Positions 17,203 to 24,326 of a stretch of DNA of 64,000 nt are shown one piece after another. Every line of letters starts with the position of its first letter. Position 1 is the first letter of the stretch. A program made the translations under genes and the position numbers. The notes under the pieces are model-generated. The model was given only the letters and a program-made list of their open reading frames with translations. It did not search any database and had not been told where the DNA came from. Source of the DNA: JAADJA01 sp963840975. Lineage in GTDB: Bacteria > Bacteroidota > Bacteroidia > Bacteroidales > JAADJA01. The DNA lies in NCBI GenBank assembly GCA_963840975.1, contig CAWJBC010000006.1:124001-188000 (forward strand), read 5' to 3'.

Positions 17203-20142
17203 ATGAAAATTAAATTCTACTTCCTTTTGTTGATCCTGATAACAGGTCCTTTCAGTATTTGCGCCCTGCAATCACAAACGGCCCTATCCCCGACCCTCAT
17301 TTCCAAAGCCGAATCAATGATAGAAATTCCTTCAATTGCTTCGCAAATTATTTCAGGGCAATTTATTCAATCTGTAGAAATCACCAAAGAAGTCAATCCC
17401 AAGCACCGTGATGGCAATAAGGCTGTTCCCGGAAAAGGGCTTCCAGCAGGAAACGACCCTTTGTGGGAACAACAGTCAAAAACAGGCAAAATAAAAGGCA
17501 AAGAACCTATCCTTACTTTTGTAGCCGCCAGTTCGGGCGTAACACCCACCGATCCTACGGGAGCCGTTGGCCCGAATCATTTCCTCAATTCCTGGAATTC
17601 ATCCTTTAGGATTTGGGATAAAACAGGAAACCCACTGACACCGGCCGCTTCACTGGCAACAATTTTCCCTGGTCAAACGTTGGGCGACCCCATAGTAATG
17701 TATGATCCTTTTGCTGACAGGTTCATTGTGACTGAGTTTTATTTCAACGGTTTTTTAGTAGCTATTTCGCAAGGACCCGACCCGGTTAATAATGGTTGGT
17801 TTACCTATCAGTTTCCCACAAATTCCTTTCCTGATTATCCCAAATTTTCTCTATGGTCAGATGGTTACTATATAACTGCCAATAAAAATTCTGGCAGTGC
17901 TGGCACAACCAATGTGGTGTATGCCATTGAGCGGGATAAAATGCTCACAGGTGATCCGAACGTTCAAATGATTGGATTTCCTCTTCCTTCCATTGTGACC
18001 AGTGGATTTTACAGCCCGCTTGGATTCAACGTCAGCGGTGGTGCATTACCGCCTCCCGGAAATGCACCCATCGTTTACATGCAGGATGATGTATGGTCCG
18101 GAGTTTCGGTTGACCACCTGAAAGTTTGGAGCATAAATGTGGATTGGGAAACCCCTTCCAACTCCTTAATTTCCAGTCCGCAATTGCTCAACACTCAGCC
18201 TTTCGACGGTTTGTTTGATGGAGGATCTTTTTCAAATCTTCCCCAGCCATCCGGACCCGATATTGATGCTTTGCAGGCTACCATCATGTACATGGCTCAG
18301 TACAGAAGGTTTTCGGATCATAATTCAGTTGTTTTTAATTTTGTTGTTGATCTGGATGGTAGTGATGATTTTGCAGGAATACGCTGGTATGAATTGCGAC
18401 AATCCAACGATGGCGATCCATGGGTAATTTATCAGGAAGGTACTTATGCGCAACCCGACGGACATAGCGCTTTTTCGGGAAATATGTGTCTGGATGTGAA
18501 TGGAAATATTGCTCTTGCATATACCATAGTCAGTAATACAAAGTACCCGTCATTACGCTATACAGGCCGTTTTTCAACTGATCCGCTGAATGTCATGACC
18601 CTCGCAGAAGAAAGTTTTGCCGAGGGAACACAATCGGACCCATCCTCGCGTTATGGTGATTATTCACAAATGACAATTGACCCTTCTGATGATAAAACCT
18701 TCTGGTCTATAGGTGAATATTTTACCGGGGGTTCCAGAAAAAATCTTGTTGGTGTATTTAAAATAGCCTCCGATCTCTCACAGGATGTTGGAATCATCAA
18801 TGTGGACTCACCGGCAAACGGCATCCTTTCAAATGCGGAACTGGTAACAGTAACAATCAGGAACTTCGGTCTTGATGAACAAACAAACATTCCGGTGAGT
18901 TTTCAGATTGACGGAGGTGAAGCGATCAACGAGATTTTCACAGGTACGGTTGCCAGCAATAACAACGTGCAATATACTTTTACTGCCACAGGTAATTTTT
19001 CTGTTCCCGGCGCCACTTATCAGATCAATGCAAGTACGCATTTAAACAGTGATCAAAATACCATAAACGATACCGTTTCAACTTTCGTTACCCATCTTTT
19101 TGCGGATGACATTGGCGTTATTGATATCAGCTCTCCTGTTTCAGGAATATATTTAACTACAAGTGAAATCGTAGCAGTTACAATAGAAAATTTCGGAGCT
19201 GACGACCAGACAAATTTTGATATTTCCTATATCCTGAATGGAGGTATTCCGGTAACCGAATCAGTTACAGGCGCTTTAACCAACCAGTCAACAATGGTCT
19301 ACACGTTTTCGACTCCGGTTGACCTATCAGCTATCGGCTATCATGAACTGGTTGTTGCCACTTCCCTGCCTGGGGATGCAAACCCCACCAACGATGCGAT
19401 CACAACAACCATTATCAACAGTCTTTGTCAGCCTGACCTTGGATGTACACAGGGAGTCGGGATTTTTGATTTTCATTTGGGGGCCATCAGCAACCTCACC
19501 GGATGCGACCCGAACAGTTATGGCAACTATACCAACCTTTCGACTAATCTGGGTGAGGGAGCAGCCCATGACCTGACAATCACTACAGGATATGGAAGTG
19601 TTTATGTAAAAGTCTGGATTGACTTTAATGATAATTTTATTTTTGAACCCAACGAAATTGTCGTCAACGATTTTGTGATTGCCGCCGGACAGGGGACAGG
19701 TTCCTATACCGAAACCATGCCCCTTGAAGTTCCTGGCAATTCGCCATTGGGTGAGCACTTGCTGAGGGCAAAAGTCAACTACAATGCCAGCGTGCCTGCC
19801 GATCCGTGTGCAAATACAATGTTCGGTGAAACCGAAGATTATGTCGTGAATGTAGTTCTGGGCACCGGAATCAGTCCCTATCAAAATGAGTCTAACGATT
19901 TAATCCTGATCAATCAGGGGAACAATCAGTTCGTTGCCATGTTTGAAGCTATAAATATTACAGAAACCCTGATCGCTTCGGTTCATAACATTCAGGGACA
20001 AACCATTATTTACAACCGGGTGCAAAATAACAACGGTAAATATGAATTTGAATTTGACATGTCCTATGCTCCTGCCGGAATATACCTGCTTCGCTTAGGT
20101 TCTGAAAATTTCGGGAAAGTTGAACGTTTTGCAGTAAAGTAG
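17203..20142 (+). CDS. Large secreted protein with CARDB, GEVED and T9SS sorting domains
   Basis: A 979-residue exported protein. A signal peptide (about residues 1-25) is followed by a large domain (nucleotides about 17500-18770) that reads like a bacterial propeller-type secreted domain. Two CARDB-like beta-sandwich repeats follow, starting near 18781 (DVGIINVDSPANG) and 19105 (DIGVIDISSPVSG). Next comes a GEVED-type domain (about 19440-19860, with VWIDFNDNFIFEPNE and GETEDYVVNV). The C-terminal 80 residues have the T9SS type A look, ending in YAPAGIYLLRLGSENFGKVERFAVK. It should cross the outer membrane by type IX secretion. Ligand or enzymatic activity is unknown. The open frame extends to a TTG at 17143; the ATG at 17203 starts the signal peptide. 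Confidence 0.85.
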   Translation: MKIKFYFLLLILITGPFSICALQSQTALSPTLISKAESMIEIPSIASQIISGQFIQSVEITKEVNPKHRDGNKAVPGKGLPAGNDPLWEQQSKTGKIKGKEPILTFVAASSGVTPTDPTGAVGPNHFLNSWNSSFRIWDKTGNPLTPAASLATIFPGQTLGDPIVMYDPFADRFIVTEFYFNGFLVAISQGPDPVNNGWFTYQFPTNSFPDYPKFSLWSDGYYITANKNSGSAGTTNVVYAIERDKMLTGDPNVQMIGFPLPSIVTSGFYSPLGFNVSGGALPPPGNAPIVYMQDDVWSGVSVDHLKVWSINVDWETPSNSLISSPQLLNTQPFDGLFDGGSFSNLPQPSGPDIDALQATIMYMAQYRRFSDHNSVVFNFVVDLDGSDDFAGIRWYELRQSNDGDPWVIYQEGTYAQPDGHSAFSGNMCLDVNGNIALAYTIVSNTKYPSLRYTGRFSTDPLNVMTLAEESFAEGTQSDPSSRYGDYSQMTIDPSDDKTFWSIGEYFTGGSRKNLVGVFKIASDLSQDVGIINVDSPANGILSNAELVTVTIRNFGLDEQTNIPVSFQIDGGEAINEIFTGTVASNNNVQYTFTATGNFSVPGATYQINASTHLNSDQNTINDTVSTFVTHLFADDIGVIDISSPVSGIYLTTSEIVAVTIENFGADDQTNFDISYILNGGIPVTESVTGALTNQSTMVYTFSTPVDLSAIGYHELVVATSLPGDANPTNDAITTTIINSLCQPDLGCTQGVGIFDFHLGAISNLTGCDPNSYGNYTNLSTNLGEGAAHDLTITTGYGSVYVKVWIDFNDNFIFEPNEIVVNDFVIAAGQGTGSYTETMPLEVPGNSPLGEHLLRAKVNYNASVPADPCANTMFGETEDYVVNVVLGTGISPYQNESNDLILINQGNNQFVAMFEAINITETLIASVHNIQGQTIIYNRVQNNNGKYEFEFDMSYAPAGIYLLRLGSENFGKVERFAVK

Positions 20143-20191
20143 TTACTAAGTCCTTATCCCTGGATTTCTGTTATCGGATGAATACCAGGTT

Positions 20192-21305
20192 TTAACGATC
20201 AACCAGCAGCATTTTCCTGACTTCTGTATAAGCCCCGGCATGAAATACGAGGTAATAAACTCCACCCGCAAGGTTGCCGGGTTTCCATTCGTAAGTGTAT
20301 TCACCGGCTGACATAAACCCATCAACCAGTGTATCAACCATCATTCCTTCTGAATTTCTCACAAAAAGCTGAACGTTTGCATTATCAACCAAAGAATAAT
20401 GAATGGTTGTGGATGATTTGAAAGGATTAGGAATATTGGGGTGTAAAGAAGGGAGCAAATCATTTTCTGCAATATCACCAGCCGACGCCGTCATCGAAGG
20501 ACTACCTGCCAGCAACCATGCATTGTAGATCATTTCAGCCAGGGTATGCGAAGCATTTGCAAAAAGATGAATCGTAAAGTCTTGTGTTTTTTCCCACAAT
20601 GCCTGCTTATAAGCAGTGGAGTTGGTATTCCCGGCAATGCTCTGGGCATAATCATCCGCCAAAATTACCGAATCCACATAAGTATAATTTGTATAAAGAT
20701 AATTGAAGACGTACTGGTTTATGTCCGTGATTTCCTGTACATCGAAACCCTCATAACTGATCTGTGAAATATAGCTAGTTGATCATGGTGGATTCGTACC
20801 TCGAGTGGATACCGTTATTACCGGAATACTGTCCGTTGTAATTCCTGGTGATATGCAGCGGCATGTGACCATCAGCCACATAATGTCCGAGATCGGCGGC
20901 AAAAAATTTGGCTTTGGTCCAATCGAGACGCTCAAAACACGCCCGAAGGGAATCAAAAGCTATCAGGGTTGTCCACGGCAGAATGCCCTGATCATATACA
21001 AAACTGTAACCGTAAATACTGATCACCGAATCAAGAGTCTGAGGAATGGTCCCGTTATCAATAAATTGCTGGTAGTTATCAATGTCAATGTAATGCTTGG
21101 GTCCTTCCGTCGGGTCCCAGGCTTTGCGCTCATCCGCATCCGAAGCATGTGCGGCGAGAAAATCGGTCCAGGCATTGAACTCTGACATCTGCTGGTTGAA
21201 TGACAGGGAAGCTTCATGGCTGATCTTTTCGTGACCGGTATAACCCCAACTCATCAGGATGAGCGAAAGGGCTATGATGAATGAATTTCGTATGTACTTT
21301 TTCAA
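20192..21305 (-). pseudogene. S1/P1-like nuclease (zinc phospholipase C fold) with T9SS tail, frameshifted
   Basis: Two minus-strand frames make one gene. The 5' part (20775-21305) has a signal peptide ending at the WGYTGHEK tryptophan that serves as a zinc ligand in the S1/P1 nuclease and phospholipase C fold. It also has the zinc-site blocks DADERKAWD and KHYIDID, and GHYVADGHMPLH. It ends prematurely after STMIN. The 3' part continues in another frame from about 20782 downward as SYISQISYEGFDVQE, then a linker and a T9SS C-terminal domain (PNIPNPFKSSTTIHYSL onward) ending at 20192. One extra T near 20777 explains the break. The start is a TTG with a -7 box at 20320-20327 plus 1000 bp (21320-21327). 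It may be a real mutation or a sequencing error. Confidence 0.8.
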
Positions 21306-21319
21306 AAGAATATTTTTGG

Positions 21320-21327
21320 CAAAAATA
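21320..21327 (-). promoter_or_regulatory. -7 box for S1/P1-like gene
   Basis: TATTTTTG on the minus strand fits TAnnTTTG, 15 bp upstream of the TTG that begins the signal peptide, so the leader would be very short. Confidence 0.4.
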
Positions 21328-21396
21328 GGGATATAAATATCATTAAGTTGAAATAAATCATATTGTTATTTTACATTTAACCATAAATTCTGCAAA

Positions 21397-21722
21397 TTAG
21401 ATCATAGAGATATGGTCTTTCAATAAAGGCAGATCGGTTTTGATGGTTTTCCAAATTACATCTATATCAACGTCGAAGTAGTCATGAATCAGTTTATCTC
21501 TCATACCTGCCATTTCAGTCCATGGCAATTCTGGATGCGCTTTAATAAATGTTTTTGATAATTTTTTGTAGCTTCTCCGATCACTTCAAAGTTGCGGATA
21601 ACAGCATCCTGAATAGCAATATTATTGAGGAAATCCTTAAATGTCATCTTGTTAGTAAAATCTTCAATTTTCCGAATACACTCCCTGATATGGTCAATAT
21701 ATAAAAGGTCATCCTTAATCAT
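21397..21722 (-). pseudogene. hepT: HepT-like toxin of a HepT/MntA pair, frameshifted
   Basis: HepT (DUF86, HEPN fold) is the RNase-type toxin partner of the MntA nucleotidyltransferase. The first frame encodes the N-terminal half, with IRNFEVIGEATKN. It then leaves frame in a run of A residues near 21568-21575. Restoring one base joins it to LSKTFIKAHPELPW, then GMRDKLIHDYFDVD and a stop at 21397-21399, giving about 108 residues. The RNase motif R-x4-6-H is thus present in the restored protein (RDKLIH) but lost in the read frame. The gene overlaps the antitoxin gene by one base (TGATG). A homopolymer location makes sequencing error a real possibility. Confidence 0.82.
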
Positions 21723-22003
21723 CAGTAAATAATTTGAATGTCACGAAGTATGTTTTCTTTCAGCCGTTTGTTTTTCAAAGCGCCTTCCGTAACAAGGTCA
21801 ACTTTTATTCCGGTCCTTTTGGAAAGTAAATTTTCTGCATGCACCAGTTGAAGAAGAGAAATTGCTGACTTGAACCTCACAAGAATATCCAGGTCACTGT
21901 TCCCGGAATTCTCATTACGCGCAAAGGAACCAAATATACCAATCATTTCAGGATCCAAATCCTTTAGCGTAGTGATAATAATCTGCTTTAATTCCGGATT
22001 CAT
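21722..22003 (-). CDS. mntA: MntA-type nucleotidyltransferase antitoxin
   Basis: A 93-residue minimal nucleotidyltransferase. In characterised HepT/MntA systems the antitoxin AMPylates a tyrosine on HepT and so blocks it. The defining motif is intact: GSFAR followed by DLD, in the GS-x10-D-x-D arrangement, which gives the two metal-binding aspartates. A third acidic position is plausible in KVDLVTEG. The frame extends one codon to a TTG, but the ATG at 22003 is the natural start. A minus-strand -7 box lies at 22022-22029. The toxin gene follows with a one-base overlap, the usual order for this operon being mntA-hepT or the reverse. Confidence 0.88.
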   Translation of the reverse strand: MNPELKQIIITTLKDLDPEMIGIFGSFARNENSGNSDLDILVRFKSAISLLQLVHAENLLSKRTGIKVDLVTEGALKNKRLKENILRDIQIIY

Positions 22004-22021
22004 CAATGCTTCTTTTTTTTA

Positions 22022-22029
22022 CAAAGTTA
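22022..22029 (-). promoter_or_regulatory. -7 box for mntA-hepT
   Basis: TAACTTTG on the minus strand fits TAnnTTTG exactly, 18 bp upstream of the mntA ATG. Confidence 0.5.
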
Positions 22030-22127
22030 GAAAATTTTCTTAGTTGCGATTTTTTATCGCCCAAAATGATAACCGAAATTGCCACACATGCCAGACTGAG
22101 AAAGCCGGGGATTCAGAGCTAATATTA

Positions 22128-22232
22128 TGCCACGAAGGCATAATCCTGCACATGTGGGACACAAAGTTTCATTAAGAAATTACTCATTTTCAACACTTTG
22201 TATTTTCTTCTTGTCTCGGTGAATTCGTGGCA
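22128..22232. repeat. Short inverted-repeat relic (TGCCACGAA arms)
   Basis: A perfect 9-bp inverted repeat, TGCCACGAA (22128-22136) and TTCGTGGCA (22224-22232), encloses about 87 bp of non-coding DNA in the 335-bp gap between mntA and lplA. Similar cacgaaggcac-like strings flank small mobile genes in many Bacteroidota. No coding sequence is left inside. Confidence 0.5.
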
Positions 22233-22308
22233 AAAAGTAAAAGTTAAATTTTTTACTGAGTTTTAAACAGGCTCTAAATCCTAAGAATATTTGAAGATTC
22301 AAAAAACC

Positions 22309-22316
22309 TATATTTG
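22309..22316 (+). promoter_or_regulatory. -7 box for lplA
   Basis: TATATTTG fits TAnnTTTG, 22 bp before the lplA ATG. A TTTG at 22290-22293 is only 15 bp upstream, shorter than the usual spacing, so the -33 box is uncertain. Confidence 0.5.
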
Positions 22317-22338
22317 TAACTGAAAAAAATGAACCTTT

Positions 22339-23319
22339 ATGTTAATTGTTGAACGTCCTCAAACCGATCCTTACTTCAATATCGCTGCTGAGGAATATCT
22401 GTTGAAAAACCTGTACGACGACTGTTTTATGCTTTGGCAAAACGAGCCGTCAATAATTGTGGGTAAACATCAGAATACACTTGCTGAAATTGACTTTCAC
22501 CTTGCAAGGCAAAAGAATATTCCGGTGATCAGAAGGATTTCGGGCGGAGGAACCGTTTATCATGACGAAGGCAATTTGAATTTTACTTTTATAAAACAGG
22601 GTCAGAAGGGTAAACTGGTGGATTATACCCGATTTCTCCAACCCATCATCGCAGCATTAAACCAAATGGGTGTTCCCGCCCGGCATGAGGGCAAGAGCGA
22701 CATTCGGGTGAACGGACTGAAAATTTCAGGAAATTCTGAACATGTATATCGCAACAGGGTATTGCACCACGGAACGCTATTGTTTAACTCAAACCTGGAG
22801 GCGCTCAATGAAGTGCTCAGGGACAAAAGCCTATCGTATAGAGATAAATCGGTGCAATCGGTGCGAAGCTCTGTGGCAAACATCACCGGTTTTCTCGCAA
22901 GTCCGCTTTCTATCAAAGAATTTAAGGATCGTATTACGGATCAAATAAAAAGTGAAGAAAAAAACATTGGAACTTATACTTTGACTGTGGCTGACATTGC
23001 CGGAATAAATGATCTGGCAAATAAAAAATATGCATGCTGGGAATGGAACTTTGGTTACTCGCCCGATTATGTTTTCACAAACAGGATAATGCACAGGGAA
23101 GCTGAATACATGGTTATGCTGGAAGTAAAAAGCGGAGTTATAACGAATCTTGAAATTACATCTGATGGAAAAATATCAGATTTCAATCAGGATATCAGAA
23201 ATTTACTCATCGGAACCAACCATCATTACGAAAAGATGAAAGAACGTATTTTTGTATCGCACCGGAAAGGGGAATCCATTAACTTTGACCCCAACATTTT
23301 ATTGAAATTGTTGTTATAA
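22339..23319 (+). CDS. lplA: Lipoate-protein ligase A
   Basis: LplA activates lipoate with ATP and attaches it to lysines of 2-oxoacid dehydrogenase E2 subunits and glycine cleavage H protein. The 326-residue product has the N-terminal NEPSIIVGKHQN segment, the substrate-binding RRISGGGTVYHDEGNLNF block, and the adenylate-contacting lysine in NGLKISGNSEH. A C-terminal accessory domain follows, as in full-length LplA. It is preceded by a good -7 box and followed after 7 bp by the DUF1338 gene, so the two may share a transcript. That would fit a link to 2-oxoglutarate metabolism, but the linkage is inference. Confidence 0.93.
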   Translation: MLIVERPQTDPYFNIAAEEYLLKNLYDDCFMLWQNEPSIIVGKHQNTLAEIDFHLARQKNIPVIRRISGGGTVYHDEGNLNFTFIKQGQKGKLVDYTRFLQPIIAALNQMGVPARHEGKSDIRVNGLKISGNSEHVYRNRVLHHGTLLFNSNLEALNEVLRDKSLSYRDKSVQSVRSSVANITGFLASPLSIKEFKDRITDQIKSEEKNIGTYTLTVADIAGINDLANKKYACWEWNFGYSPDYVFTNRIMHREAEYMVMLEVKSGVITNLEITSDGKISDFNQDIRNLLIGTNHHYEKMKERIFVSHRKGESINFDPNILLKLLL

Positions 23320-23326
23320 TTGCAAA

Positions 23327-24145
23327 ATGATTACTATGCAAAAAGCACAAAATATTTTTGACAGGCTTTGGGCGGATTATACATCCATGAATCCTGAGGT
23401 TAAGAAAATTTACGATCTCTTCATCGCAGAAGGAGAAAGGGTACTGAACGACCACATCGCGTTCCGGACATTTAACGACCCCCGTGTAAATATTGATGTC
23501 TTTTCGAAACCATTCCTCGATGCGGGTTATGAGTACAGGGGTGAATACACATTTGAAGAAAAACATTTGTATGCCCGGCATTTTGAGCACAAAACTTTTG
23601 TTGATGCCCCACGGGTGTTTATCAGCGAATTAAAATCTCAGGATTTCAGCGATCAGCTTCAAAAAACCGTTAGCAGGATCATTGATAAAATTCCAAAGAA
23701 CCTCCTTCAACCCTACGAATTGATCTTTTCGGGGAATTCATGGGAAACTCCTTCATTTGAGGTTTATAAGCAGTTGCGGAACGAGTCGGAATATGCAGCC
23801 TGGGTTTACATTCACGGATACCGTGCGAATCATTTTACCATCAATGTGAATGCCCTTGAAAAATTTGATACCCTCCAAAAGGTAAATCAGTTTCTGAAAG
23901 ATAACGGATTTTTACTCAACGATTCAGCGGGGGAGATAAAAGGCACACCGCAGGAGTTGCTTGAGCAATCGAGCACAAAATCGGGCATCATAAACGTGCA
24001 GTTTACGGAAGGTGAGTTTCCGGTACCATCGTGTTATTATGAATTTGCAAAGCGCTACCCCGATAAGGGCGGCAAACTCTACTCGGGGTTTATCGCTAAA
24101 TCAGCCGATAAGATTTTTGAAAGCACCGATTATTATGAAAAATAG
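23327..24145 (+). CDS. DUF1338 / HglS-like 2-oxoadipate dioxygenase-decarboxylase
   Basis: The DUF1338 family (VOC-fold, Fe(II)) includes HglS, which converts 2-oxoadipate to D-2-hydroxyglutarate in lysine breakdown. Residues that match the characterised active site by spacing are visible: H43 in NDHIAFRTF, with R47 four residues on (the HglS metal histidine and substrate arginine have the same spacing); a histidine in YIHGYRANHF (H163 or H169); and E239 in YYEFAKRYP. At 272 residues it is much shorter than the 464-residue Pseudomonas enzyme but typical of the short branch. It follows lplA by 7 bp and precedes a D-2-hydroxyacid dehydrogenase. The substrate assignment is inference from family and neighbours. 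A second ATG lies at 23336. Confidence 0.8.
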   Translation: MITMQKAQNIFDRLWADYTSMNPEVKKIYDLFIAEGERVLNDHIAFRTFNDPRVNIDVFSKPFLDAGYEYRGEYTFEEKHLYARHFEHKTFVDAPRVFISELKSQDFSDQLQKTVSRIIDKIPKNLLQPYELIFSGNSWETPSFEVYKQLRNESEYAAWVYIHGYRANHFTINVNALEKFDTLQKVNQFLKDNGFLLNDSAGEIKGTPQELLEQSSTKSGIINVQFTEGEFPVPSCYYEFAKRYPDKGGKLYSGFIAKSADKIFESTDYYEK

Positions 24146-24171
24146 TCCTGCTTAAACCGACTTATACGTGA

Positions 24172-24280
24172 AGAAAGGTAATTTATACCCAAATGAAAAA
24201 TATAGAAATAAAAATTATAAGGGTAAGGCAATCAAAAATTACCTTATTTCCCTTATACCCTATTTCCCCTGTTAAAGAAT
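24172..24280. repeat. AT-rich inverted/low-complexity relic
   Basis: Short inverted strings (AAGGTAATTT near 24175 with AAATTACCTT near 24235; TAAGGGTAAGG with CCTTATTTCCCTTA) fill most of the gap before the dehydrogenase gene. The string ataccctatttcccct resembles the arms of the inverted repeat at 50693-50796, so these may belong to one dispersed non-coding family. Confidence 0.35.
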
Positions 24281-24326
24281 TTACAGTTTTCTCCCATTCA
24301 TGGCATAAAATGGCAAGTATTAATTG

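Noticed and set aside
24172..24280. Possible riboswitch or leader before the FAD/Fe-S dehydrogenase
   Set aside because: The paired strings are AT-rich and repetitive, and match no riboswitch layout that I know.
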